Assembly: GCF_014205055.1 (NCBI RefSeq)
Contig: NZ_JACHMS010000001.1
Location: 682,001 to 746,000 of the forward strand
DNA length: 64,000 nt
Source of the DNA: Streptomyces luteogriseus
GTDB lineage: Bacteria; Actinomycetota; Actinomycetes; Streptomycetales; Streptomycetaceae
Direction of reading: 5' to 3'
Part shown: positions 42,066-50,010 of the stretch, piece after piece
Position numbering within the stretch: the first letter of the stretch is position 1
Layout of the letters: every line of letters starts with the position of its first letter
Translations under genes and position numbers: made by a program
Notes under the pieces: model-generated
Told to the model about the DNA's origin: nothing
Databases searched by the model: none
Seen by the model: only the letters and a program-made list of their open reading frames with translations

Positions 42066-43064
42066 GTGACCGATCGCCGTATCGTCTTCGTCGTCTTCGA
42101 CGGTTTCCAGCCGCTCGACCTCACCGGACCGCACGAGGTGTTCCACAGCGCGGGCGCATACGCCTGTGAGGTGGTGGCGACCCGGGCGGGGCCGGTCCGG
42201 TCGGTGAGCGGGCTGGTCATGCACGCCGCGCACGGCGTGACGGACCTCGACCCGGCGGGTACGGACACCCTCGTGGTGGTCGGCGGCCGGGGCGTCGACC
42301 GGGCCCGGGAGGACGAGGCACTCGTCGCGTGGGTCGCGGCCGCGGCGGCGACAGCCCGGCGGGTGGCCTCGGTGTGCAGCGGGGTGTTCCTGCTGGCGGC
42401 GGCCGGCCTGCTGGACGGGCGGCGGGTCACCACGCACTGGGCGCGTGAGGAGCAGCTGGCCCGGGAGAATCCCGAGGTGCGCGTGGACTGCGACCCGATC
42501 TTCGTGCGGGACGGGCGGGTGTGGACGTCGGCCGGGGTGACGGCCGGGATGGATCTGGCGCTCGCTCTCGTGGAGGACGACCTCGGCCGGGACGTCGCGC
42601 ACGAGGTGGCCCGCCGGCTGGTGCTGTTCCTGCGCCGCCCGGGCGGGCAGTCGCAGTTCAGCGTGGCTCTGTGGTCGCGGCAGCCGGCGACGGACCCGGT
42701 GCGGGCGGCCGTCGGCGCGATCCACGCCGATCCCGGTGCCCGGCACGATATCGCGGGTCTCGCCGCGCACGCCGGGCTGAGCCCGCGTCATCTTCAGCGC
42801 CGTTTCACCGCCGAAGTCGGCGTGCCGCCGGCGGCGTACGTCGAGCGGGTGCGCGTCGAGGCGGCCCAGCGGGCGCTGACGGGCGGGGACGAACCGGTCG
42901 AGGCCATCGCCCGGCGCTGCGGCTTCGTCACCGCCGAGACCCTGCGCCGCACGTTCCACCGCCGGCTCGGTGTCGCGCCGGCGGACTACCGCGCCAGGTT
43001 CCGCTCCACGACCGGAGCCCTGGCCGGTCACGCAGACCTCTCGGAGGAAGGAACAAGCCCATGA
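42066..43064 (+). CDS. GlxA-like AraC family regulator with DJ-1/PfpI domain
   Basis: About 332 residues. The N-terminal DJ-1/PfpI-like amidotransferase fold (about 1-185) includes VCSGVFLLAAAGLL with the nucleophile-elbow cysteine. The C-terminal AraC HTH pair follows (HDIAGLAAHAGLSPRHLQRR and VEAIARRCGFVTAETLRRTF). These GlxA-type proteins are transcriptional activators that bind amine-related or other ligands. GTG 42066 has GGAG nine bases upstream; ATG 42051 is an alternative. Its stop overlaps the next start (ATGA at 43061), and the next protein is another DJ-1 fold, a common pairing. Confidence 0.9.
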   Translation: MTDRRIVFVVFDGFQPLDLTGPHEVFHSAGAYACEVVATRAGPVRSVSGLVMHAAHGVTDLDPAGTDTLVVVGGRGVDRAREDEALVAWVAAAAATARRVASVCSGVFLLAAAGLLDGRRVTTHWAREEQLARENPEVRVDCDPIFVRDGRVWTSAGVTAGMDLALALVEDDLGRDVAHEVARRLVLFLRRPGGQSQFSVALWSRQPATDPVRAAVGAIHADPGARHDIAGLAAHAGLSPRHLQRRFTAEVGVPPAAYVERVRVEAAQRALTGGDEPVEAIARRCGFVTAETLRRTFHRRLGVAPADYRARFRSTTGALAGHADLSEEGTSP

Positions 43065-43663
43065 CGACCTACGGCCTGCTGGTCTTCGAGGACGCCGAGG
43101 AGCTCGACTTCGTGGGGCCCTGGGAGGTCTTCACCGTCTCCGCGCGGCTGCGGGACGGCGGCGACACGGCCGTGCTCGTCTGCGAGCACCCCGGCCCCGT
43201 GCGCTGCAACAAGGGCCTGCGGGTGCTGCCCGACCACACCTTCGACGACCATCCGCCGCTGGACGTGCTGCATGTGCCGGGCGGGCTGGGCGCGCGTGAG
43301 ACCCAGCTGCACAACCCGGTGGTCACCGGCTGGATCGCCGAGACGGCGGAGCGGGCCGCGTGGGTGCACGGTGTGTGCACCGGCACGTTCCTGCTGCATG
43401 CCGCCGGGCCCGCCCGGGGGCGCCGGGTGGCCACGCACTGGAGCCAGGAGGACACCCTGGAGGCGCGCGGGGACGTGACGGTGGTCCGGGACGCCCGCTA
43501 TGTGGTCGACGGCAACCTGGTCACCAGCCAGGGCGTCTCAGCAGGGATCGACAGCGCGTTGTGGCTGGTCGGGCGGCTGCACGGCCGGGATCACGCGCGG
43601 GCCGTACGGCGCTGCATCCAGTACGACCCGGCGCCGCCGTACCTCGCGGACGAGCCCGTCTGA
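43061..43663 (+). CDS. DJ-1/PfpI family protein (isonitrile hydratase-like)
   Basis: A 200-residue DJ-1/PfpI-fold protein with the nucleophile in VHGVCTGTFLLHAAG. The N-terminus (VFEDAEELDFVGPWEVF) and the C-terminal SQGVSAGIDSALWLVG are typical of the isonitrile hydratase-like branch. It is coupled by a 4-base overlap to the GlxA-like regulator, so the regulator probably controls it or senses its product. Activity is inferred; several DJ-1 proteins are only chaperone- or glyoxalase-like. Confidence 0.9.
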   Translation: MTTYGLLVFEDAEELDFVGPWEVFTVSARLRDGGDTAVLVCEHPGPVRCNKGLRVLPDHTFDDHPPLDVLHVPGGLGARETQLHNPVVTGWIAETAERAAWVHGVCTGTFLLHAAGPARGRRVATHWSQEDTLEARGDVTVVRDARYVVDGNLVTSQGVSAGIDSALWLVGRLHGRDHARAVRRCIQYDPAPPYLADEPV

Positions 43664-43714
43664 TTCACCCGTCCGGCGCCGGGGCCGCATGGGCGGGCGA
43701 GCCTCGGGCAGGCG

Positions 43715-44176
43715 ATGTTCATGGGCGGTGACACGAGCGACGGCGGACAAGGGCGGCAGCCGGGCGAGTCCGGGCACCGGGCGGTGCCGCATCCCGGGGA
43801 CATCCGGATCGAGGCGTGGGCGGCGTGCAGAGAGCACTGTCTGGCGGAGGCGGTGCTGGCGATGGTCGAGTGTTTCGCGGACGTCTCCGGGGTACGGCCC
43901 ACCGCCGTGGACCGGGTGCGGCTGGCCGAGGCGAGCAGCGACGACCTGCTCGCCTCGCTGCTGGACGAGATCATCTTCCGGCTGGAGGCGTACGGGCAGG
44001 TGCCCGTGGACGTGGAGGCGGACGAGGCGGACGGCGGCCTGGACGTGCGCCTGGCGGTCATCGGTATCGACGACGTGGAGATCACGGGCTCGGTGCCCGT
44101 GGCGGTGGCGTGGGACGAGGTGCGGATCGGGCCGGATCCGTACGGGTGGTCGTGTGCGGTGACGGTCGACGCCTGA
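43715..44176 (+). CDS. archease family protein
   Basis: A 153-residue protein whose core (HPGDIRIEAWAACREHCLAE, ECFADVSG) matches archease, the chaperone that stimulates the RNA ligase RtcB. Two aspartates expected to bind metal are in the DIRIEAW region and near the C-terminal end (RIGPDPYGW, with VTVDA). No rtcB gene lies within the window. The first 25 residues are a low-complexity extension; ATG 43721 is also in frame. Role in tRNA or RNA repair is from family knowledge. Confidence 0.75.
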   Translation: MFMGGDTSDGGQGRQPGESGHRAVPHPGDIRIEAWAACREHCLAEAVLAMVECFADVSGVRPTAVDRVRLAEASSDDLLASLLDEIIFRLEAYGQVPVDVEADEADGGLDVRLAVIGIDDVEITGSVPVAVAWDEVRIGPDPYGWSCAVTVDA

Positions 44177-44246
44177 CTCCGGCGGGCGGGCCGCGCCTGT
44201 CATAAAGTCGGCGCCTGGCTCCGGCGGGCGGGCGGCCGCGCCTACC
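44177..44246. repeat. imperfect 25-base direct repeat
   Basis: CTCCGGCGGGCGGGC followed by CCGCGCCT appears twice, at about 44177 and 44219, separated by GTCATAAAGTCGG. It occupies the gap between the archease and CapA genes. Origin unclear. Confidence 0.5.
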
Positions 44247-44254
44247 GTGGAGGG

Positions 44255-45361
44255 GTGGGCGGCGGCGTCGTGACGCTGTTCCTGTGCGGTGACGTGATGC
44301 TCGGGCGCGGCGTCGACCAGATCCTCGCGCACCCCGGCGATCCGGTGCTGCGGGAGGCGTACGTCAGGGACGCCCGGGCCTACGTCCGGCTGGCGGAGTC
44401 GGTGCACGGGCCGGTGCCCGTGCCGGTGGACGCGTCGTGGCCGTGGGGTGAGGCGCTGCGGGTGCTGGACGAGGCGGCCCCGGACGCCCGGATCGTGAAT
44501 CTGGAGACGTCCGTGACGGGCGGCGGCACGTTCGCGCCGGGCAAGGAGATCCACTACCGGATGCACCCTGCGAACCTGCCCGCGCTGGCCGTGGCCCGGC
44601 CCGACGTGACCGTCCTCGCCAACAACCACGTCCTGGACTTCGGCCGCCGAGGCCTGCTGGACACCCTGGACGCGCTGGCCCGGGCGGGCCTGCGGACGGC
44701 GGGCGCGGGACGCGACGCCGACGAGGCCTACGCGCCCGTGGTGCTCCCTCTCCCCGGCGGCCGCCGGCTGCGGGTGTCCGCCCTCGGGGCGCGCTCCAGC
44801 GGCATCCCGTCCGGCTGGGCGGCCACGGCGGACCGGTCGGGTGTGGCGTATCTGCCCCGTCTCTCGCCCGGTGCGGCCGACACCGTGCTGCGGCGGCCGG
44901 TACGGGCCGGTGGTGACCTCACCGTGGTGTCGGTGCACTGGGGCTCGAACTGGGGGTATCGCGTGCCCCGGGAGCAGGTCCGTTTCGCGCACGCGCTGAT
45001 CGACGGTGGTGCCGACGTCGTGCACGGGCACTCCTCGCACCATCCCCGTCCGCTGGAGGTGTACCGGGACCGGCTGATCCTCTACGGCTGCGGTGACTTC
45101 GTCGACGACTACGAGGGCATCTCCGGGTACGAGGAGTACCGCGACGACCTGCGGCTCGCGTTCCTCGTGTCGGTCGAGGCGGACAGCGGACGGCTGGCCG
45201 GGCTGCGCATGGTGCCGTTCCGGGCGCGCCGGATGCGCCTCGAGCCCGCGTCCCGTCAGGACGCTGCCTGGCTGCGCGCCACGCTGGACCGGATCAGCGG
45301 TGGGGTGGGGGTGCGGCAGACGGCCGGCGGGGCGCTGGTCGTTCCCGCGCCGGCGGCGTGA
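44255..45361 (+). CDS. CapA family metallophosphatase-like protein
   Basis: A 368-residue CapA/PgsA-type protein. Metal-site motifs of the calcineurin-like fold are visible: LFLCGDVMLGRGVD, IVNLETSVT, VLANNHVLDFG, VSVHWGSNW and VVHGHSSHHPRPLEVY. CapA proteins take part in poly-gamma-glutamate synthesis or export in Bacillus, but in Streptomyces they stand alone and their role is unknown. I used GTG 44255; GTG 44270 is an alternative and may fit the GGAGG at 44249 less well. No signal peptide is visible in this version. Confidence 0.85.
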   Translation: MGGGVVTLFLCGDVMLGRGVDQILAHPGDPVLREAYVRDARAYVRLAESVHGPVPVPVDASWPWGEALRVLDEAAPDARIVNLETSVTGGGTFAPGKEIHYRMHPANLPALAVARPDVTVLANNHVLDFGRRGLLDTLDALARAGLRTAGAGRDADEAYAPVVLPLPGGRRLRVSALGARSSGIPSGWAATADRSGVAYLPRLSPGAADTVLRRPVRAGGDLTVVSVHWGSNWGYRVPREQVRFAHALIDGGADVVHGHSSHHPRPLEVYRDRLILYGCGDFVDDYEGISGYEEYRDDLRLAFLVSVEADSGRLAGLRMVPFRARRMRLEPASRQDAAWLRATLDRISGGVGVRQTAGGALVVPAPAA

Positions 45362-45381
45362 CGTGAGGGCCACCCGGCAGG

Positions 45382-45447
45382 TCAGCCCGCGCAGGCCACC
45401 AGCCGCTCGCGGTTCTCCGGCTCCCGCAGCCGGGTCAGCGAGTCCTA
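45382..45447 (-). pseudogene. short C-terminal coding remnant
   Basis: On the minus strand, after a TAG, the frame reads DSLTRLREPENRERLVACAG and then stops. The pattern looks like a real C-terminus, but of an unknown gene. It is joined directly to the truncated end of the sigma-factor remnant. Confidence 0.35.
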
Positions 45448-46080
45448 TCTTCCTCCCCGACGCTCGGCTCACGCTCCAGGTCGAGTCGCAGCCGCCGCTC
45501 GATCTTGGCGATCTTCTGCAGCCGCTCCACGACATGCATCGGCAGCCGGACGGAGCGCGCGTGCGCGGCCAGGCCCCGTTCGATCGCCCGGCGGATCCAC
45601 CAGGTGGCTCACGTGGAGAACTTGAAGCCCTTGCTGTGGTCGGATTTCTCCACGGCCCGGATCAGCCCCAGGTTGCCCTCCTGGATGACGTCCAGCAGGG
45701 GCAGGCCGCGGTGGGCGGGCCGTTTGGCCATCGACACCACGAGCCGGAGATTGGCCCGAACCATGTGGTCCTTGGCCCGCTGCCCGTCGCAGGCGGCCTC
45801 CTCCAGGTCCCGGTGCCGCTCGGCCGTGAGGTGCTGTTCGCCCGTGTCTGCCAGGTCCAGTTCCTCCAGCGCCCGCACGCCGGTCTCCACCCGCCGCGCC
45901 GGCCGCACCTCGTTCTCGGCGGTGAGCAGGGGGGGTCGCGGAGATCTGCGTGAGGTACTGGCCGAGAAGGTCCGGTTCCTCGTCCGGCTCGGGGATGCGG
46001 CGGCGCAGCCGGGCGGTGCGGGCGGGGGCCCGCCGGTCCTCCCGGACGTCGGCCGCGGGGTCTTCTGCCAGGGGAGACAT
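45435..46080 (-). pseudogene. RNA polymerase sigma-70 family factor, multiply broken
   Basis: This was a SigA/Hrd-like principal-type sigma factor. The N-terminal part reads [17 protein letters not shown] (region 1.2). A run of seven G on the plus strand (45929-45935) adds one base and shifts the frame; in the new frame [20 protein letters not shown] and [20 protein letters not shown] then [18 protein letters not shown] (region 2) follow. An in-frame TGA at 45609-45611 ends FKFST where YATWW should follow, then ATWWIRRAIERGLAAHARSV continues. After LRLDLEREPSVGEED the frame ends, so regions 3 and 4 are gone. It cannot make a functional sigma factor. ATG 46080 (MSPLAEDPA) is the original start. 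Confidence 0.88.
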
Positions 46081-46189
46081 CGTCGCGTCCCTCCCTCTTC
46101 CGTCTCCTTCCGGCTCGCCCCGGCGGGTGCCCCGGGGCAATCCGTCCCGAACCGTGTGCCGCGGGGGCCTCGGGGGTACCCCGGGCCAC

Positions 46190-46642
46190 ATGACCGGCAT
46201 CGAACTCAGCAGCAACGCGTTCAACGACCACTCGTTCATCGCGCGCCGGTACGCGTACGAGGGACCGAACATCTCTCCGCCGCTGGCCTGGAGCGGTATA
46301 CCGGACGACGCGGCCGAACTGGTCCTGCTGTGCGAGGACCCCGACGCGCCGTCGGGCACCTTCGCGCACTGGGTCGTGGTCGGCATCGATCCGCACAGCG
46401 ACGGCGTGGAGGCCGGGCAGAGCCCGCCGGGCGGCACGGAGCTCGTCAACGGCTACGGCCAGCACGGCTGGGGCGGCCCCCACCCCCCGCCCGGTGACGA
46501 CGCCCACCACTACGTCTTCCGGCTCTACGCCCTGTCCGAACCGTGTGTCCTGCCCGACGCGCCGCGCGCGGACCAGGTGCACGCGGAGGTGGAGAAGCGC
46601 CGCCTCGCGGACGGGACGCTGGTGGGGCTGTACCAGCGCTGA
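46190..46642 (+). CDS. YbhB/YbcL family PEBP-like protein
   Basis: A 150-residue phosphatidylethanolamine-binding-like protein (Raf-kinase-inhibitor fold). The ligand-site motifs are present: [26 protein letters not shown] and [10 protein letters not shown]. In bacteria the role of these proteins is not settled. It lies downstream of the sigma-factor remnant, divergent from it. No signal peptide. Confidence 0.9.
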   Translation: MTGIELSSNAFNDHSFIARRYAYEGPNISPPLAWSGIPDDAAELVLLCEDPDAPSGTFAHWVVVGIDPHSDGVEAGQSPPGGTELVNGYGQHGWGGPHPPPGDDAHHYVFRLYALSEPCVLPDAPRADQVHAEVEKRRLADGTLVGLYQR

Positions 46643-46735
46643 GCTTCCACCCCGTCCGCCACGCGTCACAACGGTTGGTTGTGGACCTGGGGGTGGTTGG
46701 TTGTTTGCCCGGCCCGCCCGCTTCTGGCTTGGATG

Positions 46736-46766
46736 ACTCCCGGACAACGCGAGGTTGTCCGGGAGT
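46736..46766. promoter_or_regulatory. 13-base perfect hairpin/palindrome before the MFS gene
   Basis: ACTCCCGGACAAC pairs with GTTGTCCGGGAGT around GCGAG. It lies 18 bases before the MFS ATG and 93 bases after the PEBP stop. It may be a regulator site or an attenuator for the transporter; a simple terminator would be unusual this close to a start. Confidence 0.55.
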
Positions 46767-46784
46767 GCGGGGAGTGCGCCGGAC

Positions 46785-48044
46785 ATGGCGGGCAGACGGT
46801 CACTGGGGCGGCGGTTCGGGTGGCTGTGGGGCGCGTACGCGGTCAGTACGGCGGGCACATGGCTCGCGTTCGACGCGTTCGCCCTGATCGCGGTCCTGGC
46901 GCTGGACGCCGGGCCGACGCAGGTGTCGCTGCTCGCGGCGGTGGGACCGGCGGTCGGCGCGGCGGTGTCGGTGCCCCTCGGGCCGTGGGTGGAGATCCGT
47001 CGCAAGCGGCCGGTGATGATGACGGCGGACCTGGTCCGGTGCGTGGTGCTGCTGAGCATCCCCGTGGCGTTCACGCTCGGCAGGCTGGGCTTCGGCCAGC
47101 TGCTGCTGGTGTCGGTGGCCGTCGCGGCGGCCGACATCACCTTCAACGCGGCGGCCGGGGCGTTTCTCAAGGACCTGCTGCCGCGGCAGGACCTTCTCGT
47201 GGCGAACGGCCGGTTCGAGGCGACGACCTGGACCGCCAGCATGGTCGGTCCGCCGCTGGGCGGGGCCGCGATCGGTCTGTTCGGTCCGGTGACGACGGTC
47301 GTGGCCGACGCGGTGAGCCACCTGGTCTCGGCGTTCGGCATCCGGGCGATCGGGGACGCCGAGAAGTACGCCCCACGACCGGGCCCCGCGGTGCGCCGGG
47401 CGGGCGACGTGCTGGAGGGCTGGCGCCACATCCTGTCCGACCCGGTCCTGCGCCCGCTGTTCCTCAACTCGCTCCTGGTGAACTCCCTGATCATGGCGGC
47501 CTCTCCCCCGCTCCTGATCCTGATGGTGGACGACCTGCACTTCGCGCCCTGGCAGTACGCCCTCGCGTTCGCGGTGCCCTGCACCGGCGGCCTGCTCGGC
47601 TCCCGGCTGGCCCCGCGCCTCGTCGCACGCCACGGTCGGCACCGGGTCCTGCTCACGACAGGGGCGCTGCGGGCCTGCTGGCCGGTCGGCCTTGCCTTCA
47701 CCGGCTCCGGGGCGCCCGGCCTGGCCTGGGTCATGGTGGTCGAGTTCGGCCTGATCGCCTGCTGCGGCGTGTTCAACCCGGTCCTCGCCACACACCGTCT
47801 CGACCGCACCCCGATGAGCCGGGTCACCCGCACGCTGTCGGCGTGGTCGGCCACCGGCAAGGCCACCACCGCGGCGGTCACCGCTTTCTGGGGCGTACTG
47901 GCCGCCTGGACGAGTCCCCGCGCGGCGATCGCGGTGGCGGGCGCTCTGCTGCTGGTCACGCCGTTGCTGCTGCCCCGCCGGGACCACGCCACGGGGGCCG
48001 GCCGTGAACCGGCCCCCGTGGCGGTCGAGCCGGACGGCGGCTGA
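46785..48044 (+). CDS. MFS transporter (exporter type)
   Basis: A 419-residue major facilitator with about 12 membrane segments. The N-terminus AGRRSLGRRFGWLWGAYAVS, the loop motif GPWVEIRRKRPVMMTADLVR between helices 2 and 3, and the mid-protein break after about residue 200 are typical of small multidrug exporters. Start ATG 46785 is chosen because the upstream alternative overlaps the hairpin at 46736-46766. Substrate unknown. A strong terminator lies inside the last codons. Confidence 0.88.
   Translation: MAGRRSLGRRFGWLWGAYAVSTAGTWLAFDAFALIAVLALDAGPTQVSLLAAVGPAVGAAVSVPLGPWVEIRRKRPVMMTADLVRCVVLLSIPVAFTLGRLGFGQLLLVSVAVAAADITFNAAAGAFLKDLLPRQDLLVANGRFEATTWTASMVGPPLGGAAIGLFGPVTTVVADAVSHLVSAFGIRAIGDAEKYAPRPGPAVRRAGDVLEGWRHILSDPVLRPLFLNSLLVNSLIMAASPPLLILMVDDLHFAPWQYALAFAVPCTGGLLGSRLAPRLVARHGRHRVLLTTGALRACWPVGLAFTGSGAPGLAWVMVVEFGLIACCGVFNPVLATHRLDRTPMSRVTRTLSAWSATGKATTAAVTAFWGVLAAWTSPRAAIAVAGALLLVTPLLLPRRDHATGAGREPAPVAVEPDGG
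47989..48021. terminator. terminator hairpin inside the MFS 3' end
   Basis: CCACGGGGGCCGG and CCGGCCCCCGTGG form a 13-base perfect stem around CCGTGAA. It lies within the last codons of the MFS gene, which converges with the VOC gene 15 bases further on. It probably ends transcription from either side. Confidence 0.7.
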
Positions 48045-48059
48045 CCCGGCAGGGGCGGC

Positions 48060-48488
48060 TCAGACCGCCCCGGGCACGTCCTCCGTGACACCGTTCAACT
48101 CGGAGGCCGGGTCCGTTCCGTACGGGCGGGTGAGGATCTCCAGGCCGTGGCCGGCCGGGTCGAGGAAGTAGACGCCCCGGCCGCCGTCGTTGCGGTTGAT
48201 GCGGCGGGGGTGGTTGCCGTGCGGGTCGGCCTGGATGGGGATACGGGCCCTGACGAGACGGGCCAGGGCCTCGTCGAACTCCTCCTCGGAGACGAGGAAC
48301 GCGTAGTGCTGCATGGGGATGTCGGCGTCGATGGTGAGGAAGTCCAGCGTGACGCCATTGGCGGTCGTCACGGGTAGGAACACCCCCGTCGGTGCCCCGA
48401 CCTCGAGTCCCAGGATCTCGGCGAGGAAATGAGCGGACTTCTCCCGGTCCTTGGACAGGACGATGGTGTGGTTGAACTCGACTGACAC
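48060..48488 (-). CDS. VOC family protein (glyoxalase-like)
   Basis: A 142-residue single-domain vicinal-oxygen-chelate protein. Probable metal ligands are the histidine in FNHTIVL, the histidine in MQHYAFLV and the glutamate in GHGLEIL; the spacing fits. The family includes glyoxalases and antibiotic-binding proteins. GTG 48488 has GGAGG nine bases upstream and gives the natural start (VSVEFNHT). It converges with the MFS gene. Confidence 0.88.
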   Translation of the reverse strand: MSVEFNHTIVLSKDREKSAHFLAEILGLEVGAPTGVFLPVTTANGVTLDFLTIDADIPMQHYAFLVSEEEFDEALARLVRARIPIQADPHGNHPRRINRNDGGRGVYFLDPAGHGLEILTRPYGTDPASELNGVTEDVPGAV

Positions 48489-48665
48489 GGTTGAATGCCT
48501 CCACGGGCATCTCGGCGGCGCCTCCATGCCTCACCCGGCCGGTGACCGGCACGCGATGCCGCGCGGTGGATCGTAGACAGCGGTCGTGGAGGTCGTCGAG
48601 CGGTTTTCGGCCGTGTTCGCAGGCTGCCGGCCGGGCCGGCACCGCGCGCTGCTGTCCCGGCCGGT

Positions 48666-48681
48666 CCTGACAATTGTCAGG
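48666..48681. promoter_or_regulatory. CCTGACA palindrome, site 1
   Basis: CCTGACAATTGTCAGG is a perfect 16-base palindrome, and the symmetry extends three bases on each side (48663-48684). It lies 120 bases before the secreted SH3-like gene. A -10-like TACAGT starts 22 bases after its end (48704-48709). Two related sites are found upstream of neighbouring secreted-protein genes. Confidence 0.75.
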
Positions 48682-48801
48682 ACCGTGTGGCTCCGGGTCT
48701 CCCTACAGTTCTGAACGTCGGCAAGCAGCCCTTCCCGGGCGCTGCGGACCCGGAAACAGGACCGCTTCCGGCCACACCATCGTCCTTCGGGGGACAGACA
48801 T

Positions 48802-49179
48802 ATGAAGCGACTGATCAGCCGTGCCGCCATGGGCCTCGCGGTGACCGCTCTCGCCGTCGGCGGCCTCGCCACCACGGCTCAGGCGGCCCCGGCCGCCGCG
48901 GCCGACAATGGCGATCCGACCCTCACCGACGTCTACATCTGGGCCACCGACGTCAACCTGCGCCAGCAGCCGACCACCGACTCCCCGCGGCTCGCGGTGC
49001 GTTCGCAGTGGTGGGGCGACGCCCTGTGCCAGAAGCAGGGCCAGACCGTGCACGACCCGGCGGTCGGCACCAACAACTGGTGGACCGCTGTCATGGAGTT
49101 CTCGGGCAGCGACATCGCCTGGGTGAACAACCTGTACATCCGGGGCGGCGAGAAGATCGCCGGCGTCCCGGACTGCTGA
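48802..49179 (+). CDS. small secreted SH3-like protein
   Basis: A 125-residue exported protein. A Sec signal (MKRLISRAAMGLAVTALAVG) ends near ATTAQAAPA. The mature part is a bacterial SH3-like domain (VYIWATDVNLRQQPTTDSPR and ending IAWVNNLYIRGG) with two cysteines (ALCQK and PDC) that could form a disulfide. It resembles the C-terminal domain of the serine hydrolase encoded 1.2 kb downstream. SH3b domains usually bind cell wall or peptides. It carries CCTGACA palindrome site 1 in its promoter region and ends in a strong terminator. Confidence 0.82.
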   Translation: MKRLISRAAMGLAVTALAVGGLATTAQAAPAAAADNGDPTLTDVYIWATDVNLRQQPTTDSPRLAVRSQWWGDALCQKQGQTVHDPAVGTNNWWTAVMEFSGSDIAWVNNLYIRGGEKIAGVPDC

Positions 49180-49193
49180 CGCACCGCACCCTC

Positions 49194-49245
49194 CACACGT
49201 CTGCGGCGGGTCACCGGTTTCCCGGTGGCCCGCCGCAGACGTGTG
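49194..49245. terminator. strong bidirectional terminator
   Basis: CACACGTCTGCGGCGGG pairs perfectly with CCCGCCGCAGACGTGTG, and the loop itself pairs further (CACCGG with CCGGTG). It lies between the two convergent secreted-protein genes. Confidence 0.88.
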
Positions 49246-49300
49246 CGCGCCGAAGGGGCGGCCGGCGTACCGGCCGCCCCCGTTGGGCGAGTCGGGCGGC

Positions 49301-49750
49301 TCAGTACCAGCCGGTGTTCACCAGGTCGTGGCCGTCGCACGAGAGCAGGGCGCGCGAGACGCGGCCGTTGAGGTTGTTGCCCATCTGCGTGTAGGCGTAG
49401 TTGATGCCGGAGTCGACGGTCTCGGAGACCCAGCCGTCGTTGCGGCCCGCGCCGCTGTCGGAGCGCTGCAGTACGGCCGCGCAGCCGGGCCGGGAGTTCT
49501 CGATCCGGGCGAACGAGCCGCACTTGTCGGAGTAGAAGTACTTCAGAGCCATGCCCTCGAAGTACTTGGTGGCACCGATCTGCCGGAACGTGCCCGAGCA
49601 GAACGAGGTGGTGGGGTACTGCCCCTCCTGCCCGTACAGCCCGTAGTTGCCGCCCGAGAACGGCTGGGCCTGGGCGGTGGTCGGAAGGAGCGCCATCACC
49701 GCGGCGGCGCCCCCCGCGGCCAGCAGTGTCGAGAGTGATCGGCGGCTCAT
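49301..49750 (-). CDS. secreted hypothetical protein, DUF2690-like region
   Basis: A 149-residue exported protein with a twin-arginine-like or Sec signal (MSRRSLSTLLAAGGAAAVMA, cleavage near TTAQAQP). The mature part contains four cysteines and a FYSDKCGSFARIENS segment that resembles DUF2690 in spacing. Function unknown. Its upstream region contains CCTGACA palindrome site 2, and a TACGGT hexamer begins 24 bases beyond it, similar to the other two sites. It is divergent from the serine hydrolase gene. Confidence 0.78.
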   Translation of the reverse strand: MSRRSLSTLLAAGGAAAVMALLPTTAQAQPFSGGNYGLYGQEGQYPTTSFCSGTFRQIGATKYFEGMALKYFYSDKCGSFARIENSRPGCAAVLQRSDSGAGRNDGWVSETVDSGINYAYTQMGNNLNGRVSRALLSCDGHDLVNTGWY

Positions 49751-49860
49751 GAACCCTCTTTCGTGTGTCGGCGGGTGATGCGGTCGTGCGCGGCGACCGG
49801 CCCCCGGCCGGCCGTCGCTCGCTGATCGTGACCGTACGGGGCGTCACCGCACCGCCGACA

Positions 49861-49876
49861 CCTGACACTTATCAGG
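49861..49876. promoter_or_regulatory. CCTGACA palindrome, site 2
   Basis: CCTGACACTTATCAGG has matching 5-base arms. It is 110 bases upstream of the minus-strand secreted gene (start 49750). Read toward that gene, a TACGGT hexamer (plus-strand 49831-49836) lies 24 bases away. Confidence 0.62.
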
Positions 49877-49910
49877 GTCGAAGCCGCAGGTCGCCGTGCT
49901 CGCCACGGGC

Positions 49911-49926
49911 CCTGACATTCGTCAGG
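49911..49926. promoter_or_regulatory. CCTGACA palindrome, site 3
   Basis: CCTGACATTCGTCAGG has matching 6-base arms. It lies exactly 50 bases from site 2, about five helical turns, and 84 bases before the serine hydrolase ATG. A TATCGT hexamer starts 23 bases after it (49950-49955). Confidence 0.65.
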
Positions 49927-50010
49927 ACCGCCGGCCGCGCCCGGACTCCTATCGTGGCGCCGCGGGCCAAGGCCCCGTAGGACCACTCGGGCGATCCAGG
50001 AAGGGCAACC

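Noticed and set aside
46755..46784. Upstream start for the MFS gene at 46755
   Set aside because: This start would fall inside the perfect hairpin; ATG 46785 gives the normal N-terminus.
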